Source of the DNA: Streptoalloteichus hindustanus
Lineage (GTDB): Bacteria > Actinomycetota > Actinomycetes > Mycobacteriales > Pseudonocardiaceae
Reading direction: 5' to 3'
Length of the DNA stretch: 64,000 nucleotides
Assembly (NCBI RefSeq): GCF_900129375.1
Contig: NZ_FQVN01000002.1
Coordinates: 124,001-188,000 of the forward strand
Shown: piece after piece, positions 40,822 to 49,941 of the stretch
Numbering within the stretch: the first letter of the stretch is position 1
Layout of the letters: every line of letters starts with the position of its first letter
Position numbers and translations under genes: made by a program
Notes under the pieces: model-generated
The model's input: only the letters and a program-made list of their open reading frames with translations
Told to the model about the DNA's origin: nothing
The model's database searches: none

Positions 40822-41580
40822 GTGACGCTGGGCGAGCCGGCGCCAGACCTCTCCTCCGCCGCCGCGGAACAGCTCTACGGCACGTTGGCCGGGCTGTTCC
40901 GCGGCGGCGGTCCGGTTCCCAACTCGGTCCTCGGTCCGGTTCTGGACGTCGGGGCGGGCAGCGGCCGCCTCGCGGCCGAGCTGGCCCGGCGCGGGGTGCC
41001 GCTGCTGCTGCTCGACCTGACCGACGCCCGGCAGGCCGGTGCTCCCAACGCTCCCTTCCTCCGTGGTGACGCCAGCCGTCTGCCGGTCCGGTCCGGCTCC
41101 TGCTCCGGCGTCCACCTCGCGCGGGTGTTGCTCCACCTCGCCGACTGGCGCGCCGCCGCGGCCGAGTGCGTCCGGGTGCTGCGGCCGGCCGGCGTGCTGG
41201 CACTGTCGTTGGGTTGGCGGCTCTACGACGGCCCGCTCCGGGAGCTCGTCGGCGCGGTCCACGACGCGGCCGAGGCGCGTGGGTTGCGTCTGGAGCCGGT
41301 TCGGGCCGACCTGGACGGTCCCGAGGAGCTCGACAGCGCGTTCCTGCGCCTCGGGCTGGGCTCGCCCGAGCTCGTCGAGGTGAGCGGAGCGGTTGCGGTG
41401 ACGCCACGGCAGGCGGTGGCCGACGCCGTGCACACCACCCATCGCTGGCTTCCCGGCCAGGATCTCGGGGCTTTGCCGGACATCGGCGCGGCGGTGCTCG
41501 CTGGGAGCGGGCTGGATGCGGACCAGCCGATTCCCCAGGTACGCACCGTCAGCTACCGCGTCTACCGCCGCGAACGCTGA
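40822..41580 (+). CDS. SAM-dependent methyltransferase
   Basis: A protein of 252 residues. Motif I is VLDVGAGSGRLAAEL, followed by PLLLLDLTDAR, the GDASRLPVRSGSCSGVHL acceptor region and VLRPAGVLALSLGW. It is a class I methyltransferase with an unknown acceptor. It begins 3 bp after metK, so SAM supply and use are probably co-expressed. No strong Shine-Dalgarno is seen, which fits translational coupling. Confidence 0.78.
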   Translation: MTLGEPAPDLSSAAAEQLYGTLAGLFRGGGPVPNSVLGPVLDVGAGSGRLAAELARRGVPLLLLDLTDARQAGAPNAPFLRGDASRLPVRSGSCSGVHLARVLLHLADWRAAAAECVRVLRPAGVLALSLGWRLYDGPLRELVGAVHDAAEARGLRLEPVRADLDGPEELDSAFLRLGLGSPELVEVSGAVAVTPRQAVADAVHTTHRWLPGQDLGALPDIGAAVLAGSGLDADQPIPQVRTVSYRVYRRER

Positions 41581-41759
41581 CCGCACTCAGCGCTTGGGTG
41601 AACTGGAAGCTGACCTGCGGTGGGGTGGCCCGGGGAAATGTCTTCTGGTTCGGCGTCTCGGGCTGGTTCGGAGGTCTCTGAGGGTGATGGTGGCGGCGGG
41701 GTTTCGTCACACTGACGGCGCAGTGGTCGCAGGCGGGCGTCGAGGTCGGTGGGGTCTGG

Positions 41760-41772
41760 TAGACCAGCGGTG
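41760..41772 (+). promoter_or_regulatory. Leaderless promoter -10 box of priA
   Basis: TAGACC (41760-41765) ends 7 nt before ATG 41773. No Shine-Dalgarno is present. Confidence 0.55.
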
Positions 41773-43806
41773 ATGACACGAGCGGGGAAGTCAGGGGGGC
41801 GTGCCCGGCGGGGGGAGTCGCAGCCCGCAGCCCGGTCGCCGGTCGCGCGGGTGGTCGTCGACGTGCCGCTGGCCCACCTGGACCGGCCCTTCGACTACCT
41901 GGTGCCCGACCGGCTCGACGACGACGTGACGCCCGGCTGCCGGGTGCGGGTGCGGTTCGCCGGCAAGGTCGTGGACGGGTACGTGCTGGAGCGCGTCGAG
42001 GAGTCCGCGCACCCCGGCCGGCTGGCGTACCTGGACCGCGTGGTCTCGTCGGAACCAGTGCTACCGCCCGCGACGGCCGCGTTGGCCAGGGCGGTCGCCG
42101 ACCGCTACGCGGGCATGCTCGTCGACGTCCTGCGGCTGGCGATCCCGCCCCGGCACGCGCGGGCCGAGGCCGAGCCGCCGAGGGACCCCGCGCCGGTCCC
42201 GGAGCGGCCGGCGGCGCTTGGCTGGGACCGCTACCCCCGTGGGCGGATCTTCCTGGACGCCGTGCACGCCGGCCGCCCGGCGCACGCGGTGTGGCAGGCG
42301 CTGCCGGGGGAGGACTGGCCCCGCCGGCTCGCCGAGGCCGCGGCCACGGCCGCCGCGGCCGGTCGGGGCGCGGTGGTCGTCGTGCCCGACCACCGCGACC
42401 TCGCCAGGGTGCACGCCGCGTGCGTCGAGCTGGTGGGCGCGGACGACGTGGTCGCGCTGTCCGCGGATCTCGGCCCCGCCGAGCGGTACCGGCGCTGGTT
42501 GGCGGTGCTGCGGGGGTCCGCGCGGGTCGTGGTCGGAACCCGGGCGACGGCGTTCGCCCCGGTCGCCGACCCCGGGCTGCTGGTGGTCTGGGACGACGGC
42601 GACGACCTGCACGCGGAGCAGCGTTCGCCCTACGCGCACGCGCGCGACGTGCTCGCGCAGCGCGCGCACCTGAGCGGAGCGGCGCTGCTCGTGGCGGGCT
42701 TCGCCAGGACGGCGGAGGCGCAACTGCTGGTCGACTCCCACTGGGCGCACGAGATCGTCGCCCCGAGGGACGCGGTGCGGGCGGCCGCGCCCCGGGTGAC
42801 CGCCATCGGGGAGGACGACACCCAGCTCGCGAGGGATCCCGCCGCGCGCGCGGCGCGGTTGCCGTCGGTGGCCTTCGAGGCGGCGCGGGGGGCGTTGTCC
42901 GCCGGCGCTCCGGTGCTGGTCCAGGTGCCGCGGCGGGGCTACGTGCCCGGGCTGGCCTGCGCCTCCTGCCGGGAGCCGGCGCGCTGTCGTCGCTGCGCGG
43001 GGCCGCTGGCGCTGCCCGGCCCGGCCGGTGGGCGGGGGGAGGCGGCGCGCCCCGCGGCTTGCCGGTGGTGCGGCGCGACCGAGGCGGCGTTCCGCTGTCC
43101 GTCCTGCGGTTCGCGGCGGTTGCGGGCCACGGCGATCGGGGCGCGGCGCACGGCGGAGGAGCTGGGCCGGGCGTTCCCGGGCGTCGCGGTGCGCACGTCC
43201 GGCGCGGGAGAGGTGTTGGCCACCGTGCCGGCCCAGCCCGCGCTGGTCGTCGCCACGCCGGGCGCGGAACCGGTCGCCGAGGACGGCTACGGCGCCGCGC
43301 TGCTGCTCGACGGTCGGGTGTTGCTGGCCCGTCCCGACCTGCGGGCGGCGGAGGAGGCGCTGCGCCGCTGGCTCACCGCCGCCGCGCTGGTCCGGCCGGC
43401 GGGGCGGGGCGGTCGGGTCGTGGTGGTCGCGGAGTCCGGGCTCACGCCGGTGCAGGCCCTCGTGCGCTGGGACCCGGCGTGGCACGCCGCCGCCGAGCTG
43501 GCGGGGCGGACCGAGCTCGGCTTCCCGCCGGCGGTGCGGATGGCCACGGTCGACGGTTCCCCGGCCGCGGTCGCCGACCTGGTGGATGGGGCGCGGCTGC
43601 CCGAGTCCGCCGAGATCCTCGGGCCGGTGCCGCTCGGTGAGGTCGACGAGGAGGGGGTCGCGGAGCGCGAGCGCGTGTTGGTGCGGGTGCCGCGGCCGGA
43701 CGGGCGTGCGTTGGCCGCTGCGCTGGCCGAGGCGCAGGCGGTGCGCACCGCGCGCAAGGAGGCCGAGGCGGTCCGGGTGCGTCTCGACCCGCTCGACATG
43801 CTCTGA
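41773..43806 (+). CDS. priA: Primosomal protein N' (PriA), helicase-degenerate
   Basis: A protein of 677 residues. The N-terminal 3'-DNA-binding domain (about 25-125) has VDVPLAHLDRPFDYLVPD and GCRVRVRFAGKVVDGYV. The zinc-binding region is intact with eight Cys (CASCREPARCRRC and CRWCGATEAAFRCPSCG). In the helicase part the Walker A GxTGSGKT is lost (AGRGAVVVVPDHRDL) and the DEEH box reads WDDGDDL. As in other actinobacterial PriA, it is probably a non-helicase loader or scaffold in replication restart. ATG at 41773 is the leaderless start. It stands downstream of metK and a methyltransferase. Confidence 0.92.
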   Translation: MTRAGKSGGRARRGESQPAARSPVARVVVDVPLAHLDRPFDYLVPDRLDDDVTPGCRVRVRFAGKVVDGYVLERVEESAHPGRLAYLDRVVSSEPVLPPATAALARAVADRYAGMLVDVLRLAIPPRHARAEAEPPRDPAPVPERPAALGWDRYPRGRIFLDAVHAGRPAHAVWQALPGEDWPRRLAEAAATAAAAGRGAVVVVPDHRDLARVHAACVELVGADDVVALSADLGPAERYRRWLAVLRGSARVVVGTRATAFAPVADPGLLVVWDDGDDLHAEQRSPYAHARDVLAQRAHLSGAALLVAGFARTAEAQLLVDSHWAHEIVAPRDAVRAAAPRVTAIGEDDTQLARDPAARAARLPSVAFEAARGALSAGAPVLVQVPRRGYVPGLACASCREPARCRRCAGPLALPGPAGGRGEAARPAACRWCGATEAAFRCPSCGSRRLRATAIGARRTAEELGRAFPGVAVRTSGAGEVLATVPAQPALVVATPGAEPVAEDGYGAALLLDGRVLLARPDLRAAEEALRRWLTAAALVRPAGRGGRVVVVAESGLTPVQALVRWDPAWHAAAELAGRTELGFPPAVRMATVDGSPAAVADLVDGARLPESAEILGPVPLGEVDEEGVAERERVLVRVPRPDGRALAAALAEAQAVRTARKEAEAVRVRLDPLDML

Positions 43807-43927
43807 GTGCTCATGCTCCGAGTACTGCGGGGAACTGACTGCCTCGCGTGGTCTGGGGTTGTGCTCGTCGCTTTGTGCGCAGGGATGGTTTTGCGGCATA
43901 GCACCGAAGTCGTGCTGAGGCAAACAG

Positions 43928-44009
43928 TTGTCCACAGCCTCGTGGTGGCCGCTGTGCCATGGAGTGAGAAGACCCGACAGGCGGGTGAGGGCTGGTCGAG
44001 TTGTCCACA
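43928..44009 (+). promoter_or_regulatory. DnaA-box pair, locus C
   Basis: Two perfect TTGTCCACA boxes (43928-43936 and 44001-44009) in the same orientation. The second ends 38 bp before the module at 44048, exactly as in loci A and B. Confidence 0.6.
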
Positions 44010-44047
44010 GGCCGGGGGCGCGGGCTTTCGCGGCGCTTCGCTCGGCG

Positions 44048-44094
44048 GATAGGCTGGAGCGGGGCTCGCCCCCCGGGACGGGTGGGGGCTGTCC
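44048..44094 (+). repeat. Conserved 47 bp GATAGGCT module, copy C
   Basis: The most diverged copy. It keeps GATAGGCTGGAGC and the GCCCCCC...GGGGGC arms, while the changes cluster between the arms. A small hairpin (CTGCGC/GCGCAG, 44111-44131) follows about 70 nt after the predicted start. It lies in a 640 bp stretch without a gene between priA and the gamma-glutamyltransferase. Confidence 0.68.
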
Positions 44095-44339
44095 AGCGGC
44101 GGCGGGGGATCTGCGCGGTTTCTGGGCGCAGGGCAGGTGATCGGCCGAGGAGCCTCCGTTCTGGGGCTCGTTCTTCGGTGTCTCACTTGGTGGGAGATGG
44201 TCGCTCCGAGAGCACGTTCCGCCGAGCACTGCTCGTGTGGTCCCAGTCGGGCAGGCGCGGCAACTCCTTCCGAGATCTCTCCGAGGTGGGTGGGCGTTCC
44301 GGAGGCCTTTGGCGCCCAGGGCATCCGGGGTGGTTCGAG

Positions 44340-44363
44340 GTGACTGCGGTTTTCCGCAGTCAC
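44340..44363. terminator. Hairpin upstream of gamma-glutamyltransferase gene
   Basis: A perfect 10 bp stem (44340-44349 and 44354-44363) has a TTTT loop. It could end a transcript started at copy C of the module. Nothing gene-like is seen between 44132 and 44339. Confidence 0.45.
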
Positions 44364-44446
44364 ACCTTGTGGACTTCCGGGTTGTCTGCGACGGACGTGT
44401 GCCGGCAGAGTGGCGGAACGTGTTCGATCGTTCACCGGAGGTTCCG

Positions 44447-46243
44447 ATGCTGCGGAAGTGGGCTCCCCTGCTCGCGGCGTTGCTCGTCGCCACCGTTCCG
44501 GCCGTGGTGCCGGCGTTGGGCGCCACCCCCGAGACGCTGGCCAAGCGGGCCGAGGCGGTCGGCTACGGTGGCGCGGTGTCCAGTGTGGACGCGGACGCGA
44601 CCGCCGCCGGCATCGAGGTCCTCCGGCAGGGGGGCAACGCGGCCGACGCCGCGGTGGCCGTCGCCGCCGCGCTGGGCGTCACCGAACCCTTCTCCAGCGG
44701 CTTCGGCGGCGGCGGGTTCCTCGTCTACTACGACGCGCGCACCGGCAGAGTGTCCACATTGGACGGACGGGAGACCGCGCCGGCGGCGGTGGACCAGGAC
44801 CTGTTCCTGGAGAACGGGCGGCCGATCCCCTTCGAGGAGGCGGTCACCAGCGGGTTGTCCGTCGGTGTTCCGGGAACCCCGATGACCTGGCGGACCGCGC
44901 TGGAGCGGTTCGGCACCCGCCGGCTGCCGGACGTGCTCCGCCCCGCGGTGCGGATCGCCGAGCGCGGGTTCGTCGTCGACGAGTACTTCCAGTCGCTGGT
45001 GCGGGAGAACGCCGCGCGGTTCGCCGCGTTCCCGGCCACCCGCGACCTGTTCCTGCCCGGCGGCAAGCCGCCGGAGGTGGGCACCGTGCTGCGCAACCCC
45101 GACCTCGCCCGCACCTACCGGTTGCTCGCCGAGCGCGGACCGGACGTGCTCTACCACGGGGAGATCGGCCGCGACGTGGTGCGCACCGTGCAGCACCCGC
45201 CGGTCGACCCCGCGTCCGGCCGCACCGTGCGCCCGGGGCGGATGACCGAGGCCGACCTGCACTCCTACTCCGTGCTGACGCGGGCGCCGAGCAGGGTGAG
45301 CTACCGCGGGCTGGACGTCTACGGCATGGCCCCGTCGTCCTCCGGTGGGACCACGGTCGGTGAGGCGTTGAACATCCTGGAGCGGACGGATCTGACCGGG
45401 CTGTCGAAGGACGAGTACCTGCACCGCTTCCTGGAGGCGAGCAAGCTCGCCTTCGCCGACCGCAACCGGTGGGTGGGCGACCCGGAGTTCGTCGACGTGC
45501 CCACGCGGGAACTGCTCAGCCAGCGGTTCGCCGACAGCCGGTCCTGCCTGGTCCAGCCGCACCGGGCATTGCCGGCGCCGGTCGCCCCGGGTGACCCCCA
45601 CGACCCGCGGCCCTGCGCCACCGACGGCGAGCCGCTGTCCAAGCCGGACGAGGGGCAGAGCACCACGCACCTGACGGTCGCCGACCGCTGGGGCAACATC
45701 GCCTCCTACACGTTGACCATCGAGCAGACCGGCGGCAGCGGCATCGTCGTGCCGGGGCGCGGCTTCCTGCTCAACAACGAGCTGACCGACTTCGACTTCA
45801 CGCCGCTGGCGCCGGGTGTGCCCGACCCCAACCTGCCCGAGTCGGGCAAGCGCCCGCGCAGCTCGATGAGCCCGACGATCGTGCTGGCGCAGGGCCGGCC
45901 CGTGCTGGCGGTGGGCAGCCCCGGGGGCGCCACGATCATCACCACGGTGCTCCAGGTCCTCACCGGGCGGCTGGACCGGGGCCTGTCCCTGGTGGACGCC
46001 ATCGCCGAGCCGAGGGCCAGCCAACGCAACGCCGCGACCACCGACGTCGAGGCGGCGTTCGGCGGCCAGGGCGAGCGGGCCGCGCTGGCGGCGTGGGGGC
46101 ACCAGTTCAAACCCCGCGCGAGCATCGGCCTGGCCACCGGCGTGGAGCGGTTGCCGGACGGTCGGTGGGTGGCCGCGGCCGAAAGCGTCCGGGGCGGTGG
46201 CGGCGCCGCCGCCGTCCTGCGGCCGATCCGCCCAGGAGAGTGA
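44447..46243 (+). CDS. ggt: Secreted gamma-glutamyltransferase
   Basis: A protein of 598 residues with a Sec signal peptide (1-25, ALLVATVPAVVPALGA). It is made as a precursor that cuts itself before the nucleophile Thr406 in GQSTTHLTVADRWGN. SGFGGGGFLVYYDARTG, MAPSSSGGTTVGEALNILE and RPRSSMSPTIVL are family blocks. It transfers or hydrolyses gamma-glutamyl groups, mainly of glutathione-like or poly-gamma-glutamyl substrates, outside the cell. Actinobacteria use mycothiol, so the natural substrate here is open. ATG at 44447 has GGAGG 6 nt upstream. Confidence 0.93.
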   Translation: MLRKWAPLLAALLVATVPAVVPALGATPETLAKRAEAVGYGGAVSSVDADATAAGIEVLRQGGNAADAAVAVAAALGVTEPFSSGFGGGGFLVYYDARTGRVSTLDGRETAPAAVDQDLFLENGRPIPFEEAVTSGLSVGVPGTPMTWRTALERFGTRRLPDVLRPAVRIAERGFVVDEYFQSLVRENAARFAAFPATRDLFLPGGKPPEVGTVLRNPDLARTYRLLAERGPDVLYHGEIGRDVVRTVQHPPVDPASGRTVRPGRMTEADLHSYSVLTRAPSRVSYRGLDVYGMAPSSSGGTTVGEALNILERTDLTGLSKDEYLHRFLEASKLAFADRNRWVGDPEFVDVPTRELLSQRFADSRSCLVQPHRALPAPVAPGDPHDPRPCATDGEPLSKPDEGQSTTHLTVADRWGNIASYTLTIEQTGGSGIVVPGRGFLLNNELTDFDFTPLAPGVPDPNLPESGKRPRSSMSPTIVLAQGRPVLAVGSPGGATIITTVLQVLTGRLDRGLSLVDAIAEPRASQRNAATTDVEAAFGGQGERAALAAWGHQFKPRASIGLATGVERLPDGRWVAAAESVRGGGGAAAVLRPIRPGE

Positions 46244-46287
46244 CGCCGCACCACGCCGAGCAGGAGCGGCCCTGGGCCTCGTGATCC

Positions 46288-46329
46288 TGCCCGGTGCTGC
46301 CGGTGTCCCACGCCGGCAGCACCAGGGCA
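46288..46329. terminator. Hairpin between convergent ggt and NmrA-like genes
   Basis: An 11 bp perfect core (46293-46303 with 46313-46323) is extended by TGCCC/GGGCA with a bulge. The rest of the spacer has related GGTCAGCGAGCC/GTCAGTGAGCC direct repeats near 46332-46400. Confidence 0.65.
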
Positions 46330-46419
46330 AGGTCAGTGAGCCTCGCTGCCGGGAAGACCGCTGACCGACCCGCCACAGGGTTGGTCAGCGAGCCTCCCCG
46401 GCCCGGGGTACCAGCGTTG

Positions 46420-47265
46420 TCAGTCCTGCCAGGCCCCTGCCGCGGCCGCCTCCGCGACGAACTGGGCGAAGTCACGCGGCGGGCGGCCGAGCGCGCGCAC
46501 CACACCGTCGGACAGGTGGCTGTCCATGCCGCGGCGAATCGGGCCGATCACGTCGGCGTAGTCGTCGGCGTCGGCCTTCGGCCACCCCTGGGCGACCAGC
46601 TCGGCGACGAACTCCTCCACGGACAGCGGCACGTAGCGGACCGCGCGTCCGGTGGCCTTCGCGATGAGCGCCGCGACCTCGGCGATCGTCACCGCCGTCG
46701 GCCCGGACAACTCGTAGGTCTGCCCCGCGTGGCCGTCCTCGGTGAGCGCCGCGACCGCCACGGCGGCGATGTCCTCGGCGTCGACGAAGCTGGCCGCGCC
46801 GTCGCCGGCGGGCAGCCGCAGCTCCCCGGCCAGCACCGCGTCGCGGAAGAACCCCTCGCTGAAGTTCTGCGCGAACCACCCGGGACGCACGATCGTCCAC
46901 TCCAGGCCGCAGGAGCGCACCGCGTCCTCGCCGTCGATGTGGGTCAGGCCGGCTGCGCCGTTCTCTCGCATGTAGCCGGGCACGTCGACGCCGCGCCCGG
47001 AGAGCAGCACCACGCGCTCGACGCCGAGCTCCTCCGCGCGTCGGACGAACGGCCGGGTCAGCATCTCGCCGTCGTGCGGGACGAGGAGGACACGCCGCAC
47101 CCCCGCCAGGGCGGTGTCCCACGTGGTCGGGTCGGACCAGTCGAAGGCGGGCGTGGCCGAGCGCGAGCCGACGCGGACGGGAACGCCGCTGTCCCGGAGC
47201 AGCGCGACGGCCCGCCGCCCGACCTTGCCCGTGCCGCCGGTCACCAGGATCGGATGTTGAGTCAT
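46420..47265 (-). CDS. NmrA-like NAD(P)-binding oxidoreductase
   Basis: A protein of 281 residues of the atypical SDR group. The loop ILVTGGTGKVGRRAV is at the N-terminus, and VERVVLLSGRGVD, GLEWTIVRPGWFAQNFSEGF and YELSGPTAVTIAEVAALI follow the NmrA/HSCARG layout. It may reduce a quinone or act as an NAD(P)H sensor. ATG at 47265 or GTG at 47271 may be the start. It is divergent from an AraC-type regulator, its likely controller. Confidence 0.82.
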   Translation of the reverse strand: MTQHPILVTGGTGKVGRRAVALLRDSGVPVRVGSRSATPAFDWSDPTTWDTALAGVRRVLLVPHDGEMLTRPFVRRAEELGVERVVLLSGRGVDVPGYMRENGAAGLTHIDGEDAVRSCGLEWTIVRPGWFAQNFSEGFFRDAVLAGELRLPAGDGAASFVDAEDIAAVAVAALTEDGHAGQTYELSGPTAVTIAEVAALIAKATGRAVRYVPLSVEEFVAELVAQGWPKADADDYADVIGPIRRGMDSHLSDGVVRALGRPPRDFAQFVAEAAAAGAWQD

Positions 47266-47347
47266 GCGCACAATCCCATTCGTCCTTCCCCGGCGGAACC
47301 ATGGTCAGGACGCTCGGGCCGATGTTCGCCCGTCTACCTTCGGACGG

Positions 47348-48298
47348 GTGGACACGCTGACGGACCTGCTGGCCGGGGTGCGAGCCCGGGGCGCCCTCGT
47401 CACCCGGACCGTCACGAGCCCGTCGTGGTCCGTGCGCTTCGCGAGCGGCGCCCAGCTGACCCTGATCACAGCGCTGGCCGGGCGGGCGTGGCTCGTTCCG
47501 GCCCACGCGGGGCCGGTGCCGGTCGAGCCGGGCGACGTCGCGGTCCTTCGTGGTCCCGCCCCGTACACCGTCGCCGACGACCCGTTGACGCCGCCGGACC
47601 AGGTGATCACGCGTGACGACTACTGCGCCCGCACCAGGAGCGCGGTCGCGTCGGCCGAGGTGTCGCTGCCCGTCCGGACCTGCGGCGTCGCCGAGACCGG
47701 TCCGGCGTTGTTGCTCAGCGGCGCCTACTCCGGGGGAGCGGGTATCAGCGATCGCCTGCTCAACGCGCTCCCCGACGTTCTGGTCCTGTCGGCGGCCGAC
47801 CACCGCTGCCCCTGGCTGGACGCGGTGGCCGATGAGGTCGTGCGGGACCGACCGGGCCAGCAGGCGGTGCTCGACCGCCTGCTGGACCTGATGCTCGTCT
47901 CGACCCTGCGGGCGTGGTTCGACCGCCCCGGCACCCGGGCCCCGGCGTGGTACCGCCCGATCAGCGACCAGGCGGTCGACACCGCCCTCCGGCTGCTGCA
48001 CGAGAACCCCGCCCACGCCTGGACCGTGGCCGGCCTGGCCGCCAAGGTGGGGATCTCCCGGGCCGCGCTGGCCCGCCGGTTCGCCGCCGAGATCGGCGAA
48101 CCGCCCATGGCTTACCTGACCGACTGGCGGCTCGCCCTGGCGGCCGACCTGCTCCGGGAAACCGACGCCACCGTGGACTCGATCGCCCGGAAAGTCGGCT
48201 ACTCGACCGCTTTCGCCCTCAGCGTCGCGTTCAAGCGCCGCCGCGGCATGACCCCCACGGAACACCGGGTGGCCGCCCGCCCCGACAGTGCCCGGTGA
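47348..48298 (+). CDS. AraC-family regulator with cupin sensor domain
   Basis: A protein of 316 residues. The N-terminal cupin-type domain (1-170, VDTLTDLLAGVRARGALV, then EPGDVAVLRGPAPYTVADD) is followed by two helix-turn-helix units (about 205-310). These carry WTVAGLAAKVGISRAALARR and VDSIARKVGYSTAFALSVAF. GTG at 47348 is chosen because TACCTT (47335-47340) ends 7 nt upstream (leaderless). It probably controls the divergent NmrA-like gene. Such pairs are common and often induced by quinones or solvents. Confidence 0.88.
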   Translation: MDTLTDLLAGVRARGALVTRTVTSPSWSVRFASGAQLTLITALAGRAWLVPAHAGPVPVEPGDVAVLRGPAPYTVADDPLTPPDQVITRDDYCARTRSAVASAEVSLPVRTCGVAETGPALLLSGAYSGGAGISDRLLNALPDVLVLSAADHRCPWLDAVADEVVRDRPGQQAVLDRLLDLMLVSTLRAWFDRPGTRAPAWYRPISDQAVDTALRLLHENPAHAWTVAGLAAKVGISRAALARRFAAEIGEPPMAYLTDWRLALAADLLRETDATVDSIARKVGYSTAFALSVAFKRRRGMTPTEHRVAARPDSAR

Positions 48299-48469
48299 CG
48301 GGAGGCCCTGGGGCCGGCCGGAGGTGCCGCGAGCGGGGGTGCGCCGCCGGCCGACCGACGCACTCTCCGGCCGGGTGTGCGCGGGACCGCCCGTAGACTC
48401 GCTTCGGCGCCCGTGCCGGCCGAGACCGGGTCGCCGGCACGTCACCAGACACCAGTCGAGGGGAGACCT

Positions 48470-49018
48470 GTGGCCGTCCAGCCCATCCGGCTCTTCGGCG
48501 ACCCGGTGCTGCGCACCCGCGCCACCGAGGTCGTCGACTTCGACAAGGAACTCCGCGGCCTGGTCAGGGACCTGTGGGACACCATGGAGTCCGAGGGCGG
48601 CGCGGGGTTGGCCGCACCGCAGATCGGGGTGGGCCTGCGGGTGTTCACCTACCACTGCGACGGCTTCGGCGGGCACCTGATCAACCCCACCTTCGACGTC
48701 GTCGGGGACGAGGTGCAGGACGGCCCCGAGGGCTGTCTGTCCATCCCCGGTCTGCGCTGGGACTGCACCCGGCACCTGCACGTCGTGGCCAGGGGCTGGA
48801 ACATGCACGGTGAGCCGGTCGAGGTCGAGGGCAGCCAGTTGCTCGCCCGGTGCATCCAGCACGAGACCGACCACCTCGACGGCGTGTTGTTCGTCGACCG
48901 GCTGGACCCGGAGACCCGCAAGGCCGCGATGCGCGAGATCCGGCGGGCGGGCTGGTTCGGCGAGTCGGCGCCGGTGGTCAAGCAGAGTCCGCACCCGCTG
49001 TTCGGGAAGGCACGATGA
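48470..49018 (+). CDS. def: Peptide deformylase
   Basis: A protein of 182 residues with all three motifs: [19 protein letters not shown] and QHETDHLDG (metal ligands Cys and two His, catalytic Glu). It removes the N-formyl group of new proteins. GTG at 48470 has GGGGAG upstream. A TAGACT box at 48394-48399 gives a leader of about 65 nt. fmt overlaps its stop, so removal and addition of the formyl group are co-expressed. Confidence 0.96.
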   Translation: MAVQPIRLFGDPVLRTRATEVVDFDKELRGLVRDLWDTMESEGGAGLAAPQIGVGLRVFTYHCDGFGGHLINPTFDVVGDEVQDGPEGCLSIPGLRWDCTRHLHVVARGWNMHGEPVEVEGSQLLARCIQHETDHLDGVLFVDRLDPETRKAAMREIRRAGWFGESAPVVKQSPHPLFGKAR

Positions 49019-49941
49019 GGCTGGTCTTCGCGGGAACGCCCGCGGTCGCGTTGCCCGCGCTGCGGGCGCTGCTCGACTCGTCCCGGCACGAGGTGGTCGC
49101 GGTGGTGACCCGGCCGGACGCCCCGGCGGGGCGCGGCCGCCGCCTCGTCCGCTCGCCGGTCGGCGCGCTCGCCGACGAGCACGGCGTCGAGGTGCTCACG
49201 CCGGAGCGGGCGGGCGACCCGGACTTCCTGGCCCGGCTGCGCGAGCTGGAGCCCGACTGCTGCCCGGTCGTCGCCTACGGCGCGTTGCTGCCGAAGGCGG
49301 CGCTGGCGATTCCCCGGCACGGCTGGGTGAACCTGCACTTCTCGCTGCTCCCGGCCTGGCGGGGGGCGGCTCCGGTGCAGGCGTCGGTCCGGCACGGTGA
49401 CGAGATCACCGGCGCGTCCACGTTCCGCCTCGTCCGCGAGCTGGACGCCGGTCCGGTGTTCGGCGTGGTGACCGAGCCGGTGCGGCCCAGGGACACCGCG
49501 GGCGAGCTGCTGGACCGGTTGGCCGGGTCCGGCGCCCGGTTGCTACTGTCCACACTGGACGGTATTGCGGACGGCTCGGTGCGGGCCGTCGAGCAGCCGG
49601 ACGAGGGCGTCAGCTTCGCCCCGAAGGTGACCGTGGACGACGCCAGGGTCGACTTCGCGCTGCCCGCGCTCGCCGTCGACCGGCTGGTCCGCTCGGTGAC
49701 CCCGGAACCGGGGGCGTGGAGCGTCTTCCGCGGCGAGCGGGTCAAGCTGGGGCCGGTCCAACCGTCCGATGTGGACGGACTGGTGCCCGGCGAGCTGCGC
49801 GTGGAGAAGCGGCGCGTGCTCGTCGGCACGGCGACCTCGGCGGTGGAGCTGGGCGAGGTCCAGGCGCAGGGCAAGAAGCGGATGGCCGCCCCCGACTGGG
49901 CGCGCGGCAGCAGGATCGAGGCGGGAGAACGGCTGGGATGA
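49015..49941 (+). CDS. fmt: Methionyl-tRNA formyltransferase
   Basis: A protein of 308 residues. [20 protein letters not shown] starts the formyltransferase fold. The folate site is [21 protein letters not shown], with the catalytic Asn-His-Asp set, and an OB-fold domain lies at the C-terminus. It formylates initiator Met-tRNA. ATG overlaps the def stop (ATGA). Confidence 0.96.
   Translation: MRLVFAGTPAVALPALRALLDSSRHEVVAVVTRPDAPAGRGRRLVRSPVGALADEHGVEVLTPERAGDPDFLARLRELEPDCCPVVAYGALLPKAALAIPRHGWVNLHFSLLPAWRGAAPVQASVRHGDEITGASTFRLVRELDAGPVFGVVTEPVRPRDTAGELLDRLAGSGARLLLSTLDGIADGSVRAVEQPDEGVSFAPKVTVDDARVDFALPALAVDRLVRSVTPEPGAWSVFRGERVKLGPVQPSDVDGLVPGELRVEKRRVLVGTATSAVELGEVQAQGKKRMAAPDWARGSRIEAGERLG

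Noticed and set aside
38185-41586. Open frame of about 1130 codons opposite coaBC-metK
   Set aside because: It spans several well-identified genes on the other strand and shows no domain.
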